The notes under the pieces are model-generated. The model searched no databases. It was not told the origin of the DNA and was given only the letters and a program-made list of their open reading frames with translations. A stretch of 64,000 nucleotides of DNA from Roseimaritima sediminicola (GTDB lineage: Bacteria; Planctomycetota; Planctomycetia; Pirellulales; Pirellulaceae): contig NZ_WIAD01000001.1 of NCBI RefSeq assembly GCF_009618275.1, positions 248,001-312,000 on the forward strand, written 5' to 3'. Positions 14,191 to 24,659 of the stretch are shown piece by piece. Position 1 is the first letter of the stretch, and each line of letters opens with the position of its first letter. Position numbers and translations under genes: made by a program.

Positions 14191-15363
14191 TCAGCGTCCT
14201 GGAGGCTCGGGCGGCGGCTCCGCTGTGGACGACCGCTTGCCGTCAGGCTTGCCGGGATCGGCGGCGGAGTCCTTGGACTCGCCGGCGGTTTCTTCCGCCG
14301 CGGTCGCGTCGTCTTCGCTGTCCTCTTCCCAGCGTTCCTCCTCGAGGTGAACTTCGGTCGTTTCGCGGTGCAGCTGCCGTTCGACCTCGAGCGGCGGCGG
14401 GGCGACGCGGCGGCCTGCCGCTCGCATCTGCTCGGCGCCCTCCCACAGTTCGTGCACCACCATGATCACCACCCCGATCAACAGCGGCAGGATGTAGTAC
14501 ATCACGCGGAAGATCAGTACCGAGGCGAGCACGGTCGGGCCCACGGTTCCCGAAAGCAACTTCAGGAGGATCAGCTCCAGCACCCCCAGGCCACCGGGCA
14601 CTTGCGTAATCAAAGCCAGAGCGATGGCCACCAGATACGCGGCCAAGACCAGGCCGAAAGGCACGATCGTATCGGCCGGTAGGACCAGGTACAGAGCGGT
14701 CGCGCTGATAGTCAGATCCACCGCGGCGACCGATGTCTGCAGCCCCATCAAGCCGATGTGCGGCGTCCGCAGCCTGAGCCCGCCGATCGGAATCGGTTTG
14801 TGCCATACCGCGCAGGACAGGGCGTAGCCGATCCAGAGCGTCAACATCACGAAGCCCAGAGTGCGCGTGCCGATGGGCAGCCGCACGTCCTCGGGCAAGG
14901 GAATCGGATGAAACACCAACACCGTCCCGCCCAAGAACCACAGCCCGCTCCAGAACGTCAGCCCCAGGAACGCGATCAAAGCGACGATCTGCGTGGGCGA
15001 CAGACCCCAGCGAGTATAGAAATGAAAACGCAGCGGAGCGGCCGCGATCAGGGTGCCCAGATTGTTGCCCAGCGAATACCCCAAAAATCCCACCAAGGCC
15101 ACCCGCCGCAGCGGCAGCGGACGACGCAGGTAACGCAGGGCCAGGATGTCGTAGGCCGTCAACAACATATAGTTCATCGCGATCAGCAAGGCGGCGATGA
15201 ACAGGTACACCGGCGGCACGCCCAACAGCGCATCGCGGAACTCATCCCAGCTGATCTTCTTGGCTTCGCCGACCAACAACCGGATGGCGCCGGCGAACAG
15301 GATCGTCGCCAACAGCGGGCCCGCCACCTGACGAACGCGAGTTTTCCATTCGGGTTTGATCAC
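14191..15363 (-). CDS. Lysylphosphatidylglycerol synthase-like / UPF0104 flippase-type membrane protein
   Basis: A 390-residue integral membrane protein with about eight spans, a GTG start and an AGGTG ribosome site just upstream. Family features are GYSLGNNLGTLIAAAPLRFH near residue 95 and ITQVPGGLGVLELILLKLLS near residue 255, both typical of the MprF-type flippase domain (UPF0104). There is no aminoacyl transfer domain, so it would move a lipid or glycolipid rather than synthesise lysyl-lipid. The C-terminal 70 residues are charged, Glu/Ala/Pro rich and cytoplasmic. The 13918-14190 spacer downstream carries a GC hairpin (CGCGGCTCAGCCGCG then GGTTTT) and no gene. Confidence 0.85.
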   Translation of the reverse strand: MIKPEWKTRVRQVAGPLLATILFAGAIRLLVGEAKKISWDEFRDALLGVPPVYLFIAALLIAMNYMLLTAYDILALRYLRRPLPLRRVALVGFLGYSLGNNLGTLIAAAPLRFHFYTRWGLSPTQIVALIAFLGLTFWSGLWFLGGTVLVFHPIPLPEDVRLPIGTRTLGFVMLTLWIGYALSCAVWHKPIPIGGLRLRTPHIGLMGLQTSVAAVDLTISATALYLVLPADTIVPFGLVLAAYLVAIALALITQVPGGLGVLELILLKLLSGTVGPTVLASVLIFRVMYYILPLLIGVVIMVVHELWEGAEQMRAAGRRVAPPPLEVERQLHRETTEVHLEEERWEEDSEDDATAAEETAGESKDSAADPGKPDGKRSSTAEPPPEPPGR

Positions 15364-15663
15364 ACATCACCTGGGCACAATAGAGAACGCCTGCCTGTGA
15401 GGACGTTATAGAGCAACGCAGAGGCGCAAGTCGAGCACCGTTTCGTATTAGGGCTGCGCCCAGGTTCAATGTTGTAGGGCAGCCGATCTCGCCCGAGATT
15501 GGATCGAGGCGGGGAGGTCCAACGTCTGGCGACTTCGGCTACGGCTCGGTCCCGAAGATCGGATGTAAACACCGCACTGGTGCCAACTGTTCGCCGGCCC
15601 GCGATCGCGCTAGACTAGGGCCCTGCTTTCCGTTTCTCTCCCCTCGATCAGTACCCCTCAATC
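15364..15663. repeat. Divergent spacer with copy of the GTAGCTGA palindromic repeat
   Basis: No gene is visible. The segment 15474-15543 is a diverged copy of an inverted repeat also found at 21268-21336 and 56254-56379, with arms of type GTAGCTGA.CTCGCCAGA..TTGG and CCAA.GTCTGGCGACTTCGGC. It lies between the divergent flippase and lpd genes. Confidence 0.7.
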
Positions 15664-17055
15664 ATGACCACGGATCGATTCGACTTGGCGATTCTCGGCG
15701 GCGGCCCCGCCGGTTATGTGGCGGCCATCCGCGCGGCGCAACTCGGACTGAAGGTCGCCTGCATCGACGAAAACCAGCGTTTCGGCGGGACGTGCTTGCG
15801 AGTCGGCTGCATTCCCAGCAAAGCTCTGCTGGAATCCAGCCATCTGTACCAGGAAGCTCAACAGCATTTTGGCGACCACGGCATCGAAACCGGCGACGTG
15901 CGTCTGAACCTGGCGCGGATGATGCAGCGCAAGGACAAAATCGTCGACACCCTGACCGGGGGCATCGACATGCTGTTCAAGAAAAACAACGTCCAGGGCA
16001 TCCGCGGCCGCGGCAAATTGATCGACGGGCAGACGATCGAGGTCACGGGCGACGAGCCGCAGACGGTTCGAGCCGATAAGATTCTGTTGGCCATGGGCAG
16101 CCGACCGGCTCCGCTACCCAATATCGAACAGGACGGCCAGTGGATCGGCGACAGCACGACGGCGCTCTCCTACGAAGAGGTGCCCGAGCGGTTGGTCGTG
16201 ATCGGCGGCGGTTACATCGGACTGGAACTGGGCAGCGTCTGGAACCGCCTGGGCAGCGAGGTGATCGTGCTGGAGGCCATGGACCGGATCCTGATGGGCG
16301 TCGATGGTGAACTGGCCGCTCTGGCGCACCGCACCTTCAAACGCCAGGGCCTGAAGATCCATACGGGCACGTTCGTCCAGTCGGCGCGGCGCGACGGTGA
16401 CCGGTGCGTGGTCGCCATCAAGGACGGCGACGAAATCCGCTGCGATCGCGTGCTGCTGAGCACCGGCCGGGTGCCCGCCACCGACAAGATCGGCCTCAGC
16501 GCCGCCGGGATCCAAACCGATCGCCGCGGCTTTCTGGAGGTCAACGCCGATTACCAGACCAACGTCCCCAGCGTGTACGCCATCGGCGATTGCATCGGCG
16601 GCGCGATGTTGGCTCACAAGGCGATGGAAGAAGGCGTGGCCTGCGTCGAACGCATCGCCGGGATCCACGGTCATGTTAATTACGACGTCATCCCGGCGAT
16701 CGTCTATACTCATCCCGAAATCGCCATGGTCGGCCGCACCGAAGAACAACTCAAAGAAGCGGGCGTGGCCTACCGCAAGGGAATCTGTCCCTACGGTGCC
16801 AATGGACGGGCGCGCACCCTGGGCGAAGCCGAAGGCCGCGTCAAAATCCTGGCCGATGAGAAAACCGATCGCGTGCTGGGCGTGCATATCATCGGGGCCC
16901 GCGCCGGCGACTTGATTGCCGAAGCCGCCGCGGCCATGGAATTCGGGGCCAGCAGCGAAGACATCGCGCGGACCTGCCACGCCCACCCGACGCTCGCGGA
17001 AGTGGTGCACGAAGCCGCCCTGAGTGTCGACAAACGGGCCATCCACACGGTGTGA
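15664..17055 (+). CDS. lpd: Dihydrolipoyl dehydrogenase (E3)
   Basis: A 463-residue flavoprotein of normal length. FAD-binding GGGPAGYVAAIRAAQLG, the redox-active disulfide GGTCLRVGCIPSK (the usual Asn is Arg), the NAD-binding GGGYIGLELGSVWNRLG and the C-terminal catalytic HAHPTLAEVVHEA are all present. It reoxidises dihydrolipoamide in 2-oxoacid dehydrogenase and glycine cleavage complexes. No E1 or E2 gene is adjacent; the GTG of the MMPL exporter overlaps its stop by 4 nt, so they share a transcript. Confidence 0.96.
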   Translation: MTTDRFDLAILGGGPAGYVAAIRAAQLGLKVACIDENQRFGGTCLRVGCIPSKALLESSHLYQEAQQHFGDHGIETGDVRLNLARMMQRKDKIVDTLTGGIDMLFKKNNVQGIRGRGKLIDGQTIEVTGDEPQTVRADKILLAMGSRPAPLPNIEQDGQWIGDSTTALSYEEVPERLVVIGGGYIGLELGSVWNRLGSEVIVLEAMDRILMGVDGELAALAHRTFKRQGLKIHTGTFVQSARRDGDRCVVAIKDGDEIRCDRVLLSTGRVPATDKIGLSAAGIQTDRRGFLEVNADYQTNVPSVYAIGDCIGGAMLAHKAMEEGVACVERIAGIHGHVNYDVIPAIVYTHPEIAMVGRTEEQLKEAGVAYRKGICPYGANGRARTLGEAEGRVKILADEKTDRVLGVHIIGARAGDLIAEAAAAMEFGASSEDIARTCHAHPTLAEVVHEAALSVDKRAIHTV

Positions 17056-19415
17056 GCGACGGGTTGTCAGGGGAACAGCTGGCGATGCCCAGGTCGCCCG
17101 GTCCAAACGGCTGGTTTGCAAGGTGCTTGCAAGCCATCGTCGACTATCCGTGGCTGAGTGGGTTTGCCTTGGTGTTGCTGTCGGCGGTGGCGGCAATCGG
17201 TCATTACGATCCCTATCTGCTGCTGCCCGATCCGGCACCGAACCCTCCGCCACGGCAAGTCGACACGGCCCAAGCGCCACCGGCCGAGGAATCCGCACGA
17301 CAGCGGGCCGCAGCCTCGGTCCAGCCCGTGCGGCTGGGCCGGGCGGATTCGATCGTTGTTTGCGAAGCCGACAACTTCTTTACACCCGCCAACGCCCAGG
17401 CGCTTCGTGAGGCCGTCCAGCGACTGGAAGCGTTGCCGTTTGTACGCGGCGTGATGTGGATGGATCGAGCCCCGCTGCTGAACGTCTTTGGGCTGCCCGA
17501 GCCCATCCTGCCACGCAGCCCCAACGCTTCGGCCACTCGTTTCGAACAAGCTCGCCGACGGGCGCTCAAGCATCCGCTGGTGGTCGGGCAAATGCTGTCC
17601 GCCGATGGTCAGACGACGTTGTTGATGGTTCGCATCGATTGGTTGTACATCACGGCCGATGACGACTGCACGGACACCCTGCGAGAAACCGCGGCCTCGG
17701 CGGTTCAAGATACGCCCGGTGCGGAGATCCGCTTCCGCGTCACCGGCGATGCTCCCATTCATTTGTTGACGGTCAACGCGCACGAGCGCGACACGCTGAA
17801 GTATCAGATCATCGCCTACAGCATCACCCTGGCGATGGCCGTGATCCTGTTTCGAGGCATCGCCGCGGTGTTGATCGTCGCCCTGGCGCCGACGCTGGGC
17901 GTGCTGTGGACAATGGGCGTGCTGCACTACTTCGACCTCCAGGACTCGCCCTTCAATGCGGTCATTTTGCCGGTCTTGCTGTGCATGGTGGGGTTCACCG
18001 ATGGCGTTCACATGATGGTGCAGATCCGCCGTCAGCGAGCCTCGGGGTTGACGCCGCGCGAGGCTTCACGAGCGGCGATCGGCGAAGTTGGTTTGGCCTG
18101 CGCGTTGACCAGCCTGACCACCGGCATCGGCTTCGCTTCGCTCTCCTTTGCTCATCACGAACTGGTGCGAGAGTTCGGTTACTGTTGCGTGATCGGCGTG
18201 ACGCTGACGTTCCTGTCAGTGATCACCGTGATCCCGCTGGCGTGCTGTACGCCGCTGGGTCGCAACGTGGCCCGCAGCTACGGGGACAACCTGGTCGATC
18301 GCAACCTGGAAAGGATCGGCGGCATCGTCGACTTTGTGCTGCGGCATCGCCGCAAGTTCACCGTCGGCGGCATCGTGGGCACCGCGGTGCTGATGGCGAT
18401 CACTCTGTCGCTACGGCCCGACGAGCGGATCACCAGCGCGCTGTCGGAAACGGCCGAGCCGGTGGCTGCGCTGCGGCATATCGATGAAGCCCTCGGCGGG
18501 ATGGAACAAGCTCGGGTGTACGTGCATTGGGATCGGCCTCGCGAGGAGTACGATCCGGAGCTGGCCACGATCCTGGGCCGGGTCGACGCCCTGATCCGCC
18601 GCGATCCGTTGCTGGGCCGCCCCCTGTCGCTGCATTCGTTGCTGTCAGCCCTGCCCGGTCAGGGTCCGCCAGAGCAGCGGATGAGCTTGATGGAACTGCT
18701 GCCTCCGCCGCTCAAACGGGCCTTCTATCGACCGGACGAGCGGACGGCGGAAGTGGTTTTTCGCGTGCAGGACCTGGGCATCGCCAAGTACGACGCATCG
18801 TTCACGGCAATCGAAGCCGAACTGAAAAAGCTCGAGCAGCAGCATCCGCAGTACAGTCTCACGCTGGCCGGTGCGGGGCCGAGCCGATGGCGAAACCTGT
18901 ACCGCATCGTCCTGGACCTGGCCGCCAGCCTGGGGACCGCTTCGGTCGTCATCTTCCTGGTAATCGCAGCCGTTTATCGCTCGCTGCTGTTGGGATTGAT
19001 TTCCGTGGTTCCCAACCTGTTCCCCCTGGCCATCACCGGAACCGCGTTAGTGTTCACAGGCCAGTCGCTGGAACTGGTCAGCGTCTGCGCCTTTACCGTA
19101 TGCCTGGGGATCGCGGTCGACGACACGATTCACTTCCTCACGCGGTTCCAGGAAGAACGCCGACGCAGTGGCGACACCGACGTGGCCATCCGGCGCGTGT
19201 TTGTCGGCGTCGGAACCGCACTGATCATGACCACAGCGGTGTTGATCGTCGGGTTCAGTTCCGCGCTGCTGAGCGACGCACGGGACACGCAGATCTTCGT
19301 TACGATGGGAATCCTGACCATCGCCGCCGCATTGGTCGCCGACCTGACAATCCTGCCCGCGATGCTGGCCACCTTTACCAAGCCGCGGCAAAGCTCGGTC
19401 GGTTCCCGGTCCTGA
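17052..19415 (+). CDS. MMPL/RND-family exporter
   Basis: A 787-residue membrane protein with the two-halves RND layout: one span near residues 30-48, a large periplasmic loop, a bundle of spans from about 255 to 400, a second loop, and a final bundle from about 620 to 775. Conserved proton-relay-type segments VGFTDGVHMMVQ and GIAVDDTIHFLTRFQEE occur in the two halves. The substrate is unknown; planctomycete relatives are often tied to lipid or hopanoid export. The start is a GTG overlapping the lpd stop; an ATG at 17085 is an alternative start. Confidence 0.9.
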   Translation: MSDGLSGEQLAMPRSPGPNGWFARCLQAIVDYPWLSGFALVLLSAVAAIGHYDPYLLLPDPAPNPPPRQVDTAQAPPAEESARQRAAASVQPVRLGRADSIVVCEADNFFTPANAQALREAVQRLEALPFVRGVMWMDRAPLLNVFGLPEPILPRSPNASATRFEQARRRALKHPLVVGQMLSADGQTTLLMVRIDWLYITADDDCTDTLRETAASAVQDTPGAEIRFRVTGDAPIHLLTVNAHERDTLKYQIIAYSITLAMAVILFRGIAAVLIVALAPTLGVLWTMGVLHYFDLQDSPFNAVILPVLLCMVGFTDGVHMMVQIRRQRASGLTPREASRAAIGEVGLACALTSLTTGIGFASLSFAHHELVREFGYCCVIGVTLTFLSVITVIPLACCTPLGRNVARSYGDNLVDRNLERIGGIVDFVLRHRRKFTVGGIVGTAVLMAITLSLRPDERITSALSETAEPVAALRHIDEALGGMEQARVYVHWDRPREEYDPELATILGRVDALIRRDPLLGRPLSLHSLLSALPGQGPPEQRMSLMELLPPPLKRAFYRPDERTAEVVFRVQDLGIAKYDASFTAIEAELKKLEQQHPQYSLTLAGAGPSRWRNLYRIVLDLAASLGTASVVIFLVIAAVYRSLLLGLISVVPNLFPLAITGTALVFTGQSLELVSVCAFTVCLGIAVDDTIHFLTRFQEERRRSGDTDVAIRRVFVGVGTALIMTTAVLIVGFSSALLSDARDTQIFVTMGILTIAAALVADLTILPAMLATFTKPRQSSVGSRS

Positions 19416-19470
19416 CGCGGCGCGCCGAACCGTTTCACCGTTTCTTTTGATCCTACCCTACGAGGACCGC

Positions 19471-19824
19471 ATGTCGTCTGCTGCTCCGAACCCACCGGAA
19501 CGCTCCGCTACCGAGGTCGTCGTGGTGTTCACGACGGTTGCCAACGCCGAAGACGCCCAGCGTGTGGCTCGTCATCTGGTCCAGCAACGGCTGGCCGCTT
19601 GCGTGCAGATCGACGCGCCGATTCGCAGCGTTTATTGCTGGAAGGGCGAGACTCAGGAGGAGACCGAGTACCGGCTATCGGCCAAAACCACGCGGGGCCG
19701 CCTGCCCGAACTGCGCCACAGCCTCGAAAAGGTCCATCCCTACGATGTTCCGGAAATTTTGGCTCTGCCAGTGATCGACGGCAACGAGGCGTACCTACAG
19801 TGGGTCGCGGACGAAGTAGCCTAG
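19471..19824 (+). CDS. cutA: Divalent-cation tolerance protein CutA
   Basis: A 117-residue protein. Motifs: VVVVFTTVANAEDAQRVARH, QRLAACVQID, SVYCWKGETQEETEY and VHPYDVPEILALPV, all diagnostic of CutA1 trimers. The start at 19471 with GAGG upstream was chosen over a TTG eight codons earlier. The role in metal tolerance is established for the family in enterobacteria but its chemistry remains unclear. Confidence 0.93.
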   Translation: MSSAAPNPPERSATEVVVVFTTVANAEDAQRVARHLVQQRLAACVQIDAPIRSVYCWKGETQEETEYRLSAKTTRGRLPELRHSLEKVHPYDVPEILALPVIDGNEAYLQWVADEVA

Positions 19825-19860
19825 TGGTTCCACGTTGCCTTTCACTCTGCATCGTCGCCG

Positions 19861-19975
19861 ATAGTCGCCTATAGTCGCCTTTCGCTCCGCGAAAGTTAGC
19901 GAAGACGTTCTGCTACTTTTACTTTCGCGGAGCGAAAGGCGACCCTGTTACTTTCGCGGAGCGAAAGGCGACTAT
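19861..19975. repeat. Palindromic CTTTCGCTCCGCGAAAG repeats
   Basis: Three copies of the GTCGCCTTTCGCTCCGCGAA unit, one direct and two inverted, between cutA and the next gene. The same unit forms the 14-copy array at 38235-38668. Direct and inverted copies can pair to a long hairpin, which may end cutA transcription. Confidence 0.85.
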
Positions 19976-20112
19976 GCGGACCAATCACCCGCTCAGTTGC
20001 TCTCGCGGCCGGTGTGGTCGCTGGAGTATGCTGGCCGGTGAAGGATCGGGGCGAGCTCTCCGAAAGACGCTCGCCGTCGTGCCCGTTTGTTAGCTTCTCA
20101 AAGGACTGAGAC

Positions 20113-20832
20113 ATGTTGCGACGCGTGTTGGGATTCTGGCGACGCGAACCCCGCAAACAATCCCATCCAACGAGCAAAGCCGGCGGTGCGAGCGAGCCCA
20201 CCGCACCGGCACCGTCTGAGAAACCGGCTCCGTCTGAGAAACCGGCCGTCGACGCCTCCCCGGTGATCCTCTTCCAACGCCTCGCTCCGCATCCTGCGCC
20301 GGGCGGCGAAGCGACGCCTCGTGAACGTCCGGAGGCTCTACCTGCGTCAGCCCGGTCGATCTCGCTGGGATCCTCGGCATCGGTCGCTGTCGACCGGTGC
20401 GGCCGGCGGCGTCCGCTTCGCGTCTTGCAGCAACCGCTGGCGGAGCTCGGCATCCTGGATGCGGCCACCTGTCGGCGACTGAATCAAATGGGTGTCTTCG
20501 ATGGCCACGGATTCATCGCTCTGGATACCGATGCTCTGCTGCCCCACCTTCGCCCGGCACGGTTAAAACGCCTGCAGCAAGCGGTGCGGATGGCGCACGC
20601 GATCGGCGACATGCAACCCTGGCAGGCCTTGATCCTGTTTGCGATCCATCGCCGCAGCCCCAACAAACTGGCGATGGAATCGCCGGCTGCGATCCACCGG
20701 GATATCACTCGCTTTGCCTGGTCCAGTGCCGGCCAGCGTTTACTGAAGGGGCGTACTGGCCCCGGTCTCGAAGAAGTCGAAGCTTGGGTCGCCAGCGCCC
20801 GCCGCCGGCGACGACGACGGCGGGCTGCCTAG
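20113..20832 (+). CDS. Hypothetical protein with helix-hairpin-helix-like C-terminal half
   Basis: A 239-residue protein. The first 95 residues are Pro/Ala rich with the tandem phrase PSEKPAPSEKPA and look disordered. The C-terminal half (PLAELGILDAATCRRLNQMG, then FIALDTDALLPHLRPARLKR) has a pattern of helices like DUF4332/HhH proteins that bind nucleic acid, and it ends in a poly-Arg tail. The assignment to that family is tentative. Its last 93 bp overlap the convergent gene ending at 20740. Confidence 0.7.
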   Translation: MLRRVLGFWRREPRKQSHPTSKAGGASEPTAPAPSEKPAPSEKPAVDASPVILFQRLAPHPAPGGEATPRERPEALPASARSISLGSSASVAVDRCGRRRPLRVLQQPLAELGILDAATCRRLNQMGVFDGHGFIALDTDALLPHLRPARLKRLQQAVRMAHAIGDMQPWQALILFAIHRRSPNKLAMESPAAIHRDITRFAWSSAGQRLLKGRTGPGLEEVEAWVASARRRRRRRRAA

Positions 20833-21120
20833 CAACAGATCGACGGCCGAACGCAGTTGTGACCGGAACGTGTTCAGCGACGAGTCGCCCAACAGCTCCG
20901 CTTGATTGTTCTGCACGATCGCCGCGGCCAAGCTGCGATGCTGCTTCCAGTCGCTCAGCTCAAACCCGCGGATATCCACATAGGGTTCCGACAGGCTCTT
21001 GCTGATCTTGGGCACAAAGTAGAACCCTTCGGGTGAACGTACCACGTGGTAATGCAACATCCCCCACAACAAGCCGGCGCCGCAGATCATGCCGGTGACA
21101 AACGTACCGAGGCGTCCCAT
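20740..21120 (-). CDS. Hypothetical single-span membrane protein
   Basis: A 126-residue protein starting at 21120 (GRLGTFVTGMICGAGLLWGM), with one membrane span at about residues 4-22 and then VVRSPEGFYFVPKISKSL, a charged soluble domain and a Ser/Pro-rich tail. No family recognised. The 3' end overlaps the convergent gene 20113-20832 by 93 bp, so at least one C-terminus is constrained in two frames. Confidence 0.65.
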   Translation of the reverse strand: MGRLGTFVTGMICGAGLLWGMLHYHVVRSPEGFYFVPKISKSLSEPYVDIRGFELSDWKQHRSLAAAIVQNNQAELLGDSSLNTFRSQLRSAVDLLLGSPPSSSPAAGAGDPSFDFFETGASTPLQ

Positions 21121-21461
21121 CGATCGCAGCTCCGCTGAAGTGAAGAGAGGGAATTGAAAATCCAAGAACTAAGGACGGCAATAATCAGGAAAGCGTTTGT
21201 AGCGTTTTCGGCGCGGGGCCCGCAAGTCGATCCAGGCGGGAGCTGCGTCCGGGTGTCACGTTGCGGTGTAGCTGATCTCGCCAGAGATTGGATGGAAGCG
21301 GCGAAAAGGTCCAAAGTCTGGCGACTTCGGCTACGGGGGGCGTGACTGGGGAACCCTAGCCGATTGCGGTACAGTAAACCGACCGCGTTCTGTTCGCTGG
21401 AATCGATGCTGTGGCACCGACGGCGGGCGAAGTGGCTTCCTCCTTACTCCGAGACGACCCG
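21121..21461. repeat. Spacer with GTAGCTGA inverted repeat
   Basis: No gene in this 341 bp divergent spacer. At 21268-21336 lies an inverted repeat: left arm GTAGCTGATCTCGCCAGAGA, right arm ending GTCTGGCGACTTCGGCTAC. It is the second copy of the family in the window. Confidence 0.75.
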
Positions 21462-21974
21462 ATGCTGTGGCGAATCCTGCTCGCCTTCACCCTGATCCCC
21501 CTGATCGAACTGTACCTGCTGTGGCAACTGGCCGACGAGATCGGCTTAGGGGTGACAATTTTATTGGTGTTGGTCACCGGTTTTCTGGGATCGCTCCTGG
21601 CCCGCAGCCAGGGGCTGCAGACTTGGCGCCGGTTTCAGGACGCGATCGCCCGGGGCCGCATGCCGGCGAAAGAACTGCAGGAGGGACTCCTGATCGTGTT
21701 CGCCGCCGCGATGCTGCTGACCCCCGGCATCCTGACCGATGTGGCCGGTTTTCTGCTGTTGGTGCCCTGGTCGCGCCGCTGGGTCCGCGTGTTCTTGGCC
21801 GCCCGGCTGAAGAACCATTTTCACTTGCAAGTCGGCTCGTGGCAGACCTCCGAGGGCGGGCCCACGCCCTGGCAGCGCGGACCGACCAGCGATGTGGTGG
21901 ACGCCGAAGGCGTGCGTTCGGTCGACGACCCACCGGCCGACTCGCGGGATTCCCAACGCTTGCCCCCGGCCTGA
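21462..21974 (+). CDS. fxsA: FxsA family membrane protein
   Basis: A 170-residue protein starting at the ATG at 21462 (LWRILLAFTLIPLIELYLLW). Family motifs are IPLIELYLL, GLGVTILLVLVTGFLGSLLA and LLTPGILTDVAGFLLLVP. Three to four membrane spans and a short polar tail. In E. coli the protein counters phage T7 exclusion by F plasmids; its general role is unknown. A GTG 17 codons upstream is possible but gives no family sequence. Confidence 0.9.
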   Translation: MLWRILLAFTLIPLIELYLLWQLADEIGLGVTILLVLVTGFLGSLLARSQGLQTWRRFQDAIARGRMPAKELQEGLLIVFAAAMLLTPGILTDVAGFLLLVPWSRRWVRVFLAARLKNHFHLQVGSWQTSEGGPTPWQRGPTSDVVDAEGVRSVDDPPADSRDSQRLPPA

Positions 21975-22026
21975 GGATTACCGGCCTGAGGATTACCGGC
22001 CTGAGGATAACCGGCCTGAGGATGGA
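21966..22026. repeat. 15 bp tandem repeat at the fxsA stop
   Basis: Four copies of CCGGCCTGAGGATTA (one with ATAA). The stop codon of fxsA is the TGA of the first copy, so copy-number change would not alter the protein. Confidence 0.85.
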
Positions 22027-22064
22027 TTCGAAAACGCATTGTTCGTGTGCGCCGCAACCGTGAT

Positions 22065-22093
22065 CGATATCTGTCACCAGGTGACAGATATCG
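22065..22093. promoter_or_regulatory. Perfect 14+1+14 palindrome upstream of pgk
   Basis: CGATATCTGTCACC, one A, then GGTGACAGATATCG. It lies about 160 bp before the pgk start and after fxsA. Symmetric sites of this length can be operators or short hairpins; no regulator gene in the window points to one reading. Confidence 0.55.
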
Positions 22094-22252
22094 CGCATCA
22101 AATGATCGTTTTCCGTCATCAGGGGACGCTTTGGCGGCAACCGAGGGCCTAGGAACCGGGGGTAGGCAATGCCTGGTGCATTTCGATAATGGCCTCCAAG
22201 ATTTGCTCCCGGACAATGCTTTCGTTTTCTTCTTCCAATCAAGCACGCTGAG

Positions 22253-23443
<1,191 letters not shown>

Positions 23444-23644
23444 GCTGGCCAGAGAACCGACGGACTGTTGAGCTGCCGGCACCACCGGCAGTGAGAGAGG
23501 GCTGGCCGCGAGCGGGCCGATTCTTCCGCAACATCGCTACGACCTGTACGCGGCTACCCCGTCCGAGGCGCCGGCAAACCTCTTTTCTCGCCGAATTGCG
23601 ATCGGCGCCGCCGCCCCGGTGGCAAAGCTGAGCTAGGTTTCCCA

Positions 23645-24115
23645 ATGAGTAGTCTTCATTGGAACTTGGAACCGACGCAAATGTATGCCCCCCGACGCCG
23701 AAACTCTGCTCGCCGCCAAGGCGTTGCCGCGGCCGAACTGGCGATTTGCCTTCCGATCGTGATCGCTATCTGCGTGGCCACGATCGATATCTGCAGCGCC
23801 ATGTTCCTGCGTGAATCGCTGACCGTCGCCGCCTACGAAGGGGCCCGCGTGGGAGCGCCCAAGGGCGGCACCAACGCGTTGGTCCGAACCCGCGTCCTGC
23901 AGTTGTTGGACGAACGCAACATCGTCTACGACGCCGGGGATGTCGTTTCGATCTCCGCCCCCGGTTTTGAAGGGGCCGAAACGATGGAGCACGTTACGGT
24001 CACGGTGCGTGCACCGGCCGCGGGAAATCTGGTTTCCGCGACGCAGTTCTTCAACAACAAACAGCTTCAAGCGCAGGTCACGATGCGCAAAGAGTATTCC
24101 AACGCCGGTCAGTAG
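23645..24115 (+). CDS. TadE-like pseudopilin
   Basis: A 156-residue protein with a short basic leader (RRRNSARRQGVAAAELAICL) and one long membrane helix starting with the AAxE motif of TadE, followed by an external domain (TVAAYEGARVGAPKG). Processed by prepilin peptidase in Tad systems and assembled as a minor pilin. First gene of a tadE-tadE-tadG-like run. An ATG at 23681 would give a shorter leader, more typical of the family. Confidence 0.85.
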   Translation: MSSLHWNLEPTQMYAPRRRNSARRQGVAAAELAICLPIVIAICVATIDICSAMFLRESLTVAAYEGARVGAPKGGTNALVRTRVLQLLDERNIVYDAGDVVSISAPGFEGAETMEHVTVTVRAPAAGNLVSATQFFNNKQLQAQVTMRKEYSNAGQ

Positions 24116-24163
24116 GTCGCACGTCTAACGCAGCATCACCCCCGCTTTGTCGAGCACTTGTCC

Positions 24164-24619
24164 ATGCAAATTCCCAGCTTCCTACCGCCCCCTAGGCGTC
24201 GACGACGACATCGCCGGCGGCGGGGCGCCGCCGTGGTGGAGTTCGCCTTGGTCGCCAACGTGATGATCCTGATCGTGTTTGTGTGCATCGAATTCACGCG
24301 GATGAACATGATGCGCAATCTGGTCCAGGACGCCGCCTACTTTGCCGCTCGCACGGCGATGATCCCCGGCGGTACGGCCGAGGACGCCAGGGCCGAAGCC
24401 AATCGCGTGCTGGGCATCTTGAGCACTCAGAATGCGGAGGTCGTGGTCAACGGCGGCGAACCGCTGACCGACGAAACTCGCAACGTCCGCGTCCGCGTCA
24501 CGATTCCCATCGACGATAACGCCTTGTTCCTCCCGCTGTTTACCGGCAACAAAGAACTGGAAGCGATCGCGACCATGAAAACCGAACGCTACGACGGTTT
24601 CTACAACCCCAACGATTGA
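24164..24619 (+). CDS. TadE-like pseudopilin
   Basis: A 151-residue protein. The leader is very Arg rich (PPPRRRRRHRRRRGAAVVEF), followed by a membrane helix (ALVANVMILIVFVCIEFTR) and a pilin-like external part with ARTAMIPGGTAEDARAEANR. The VEF pattern matches TadE. Start at the ATG at 24164; a TTG two codons earlier is the alternative. Lies 48 bp after the preceding TadE-like gene. Confidence 0.85.
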   Translation: MQIPSFLPPPRRRRRHRRRRGAAVVEFALVANVMILIVFVCIEFTRMNMMRNLVQDAAYFAARTAMIPGGTAEDARAEANRVLGILSTQNAEVVVNGGEPLTDETRNVRVRVTIPIDDNALFLPLFTGNKELEAIATMKTERYDGFYNPND

Positions 24620-24659
24620 CCGCTTCTCGATCGTCTTCTCGCACCCCAGGTCTGATCTC

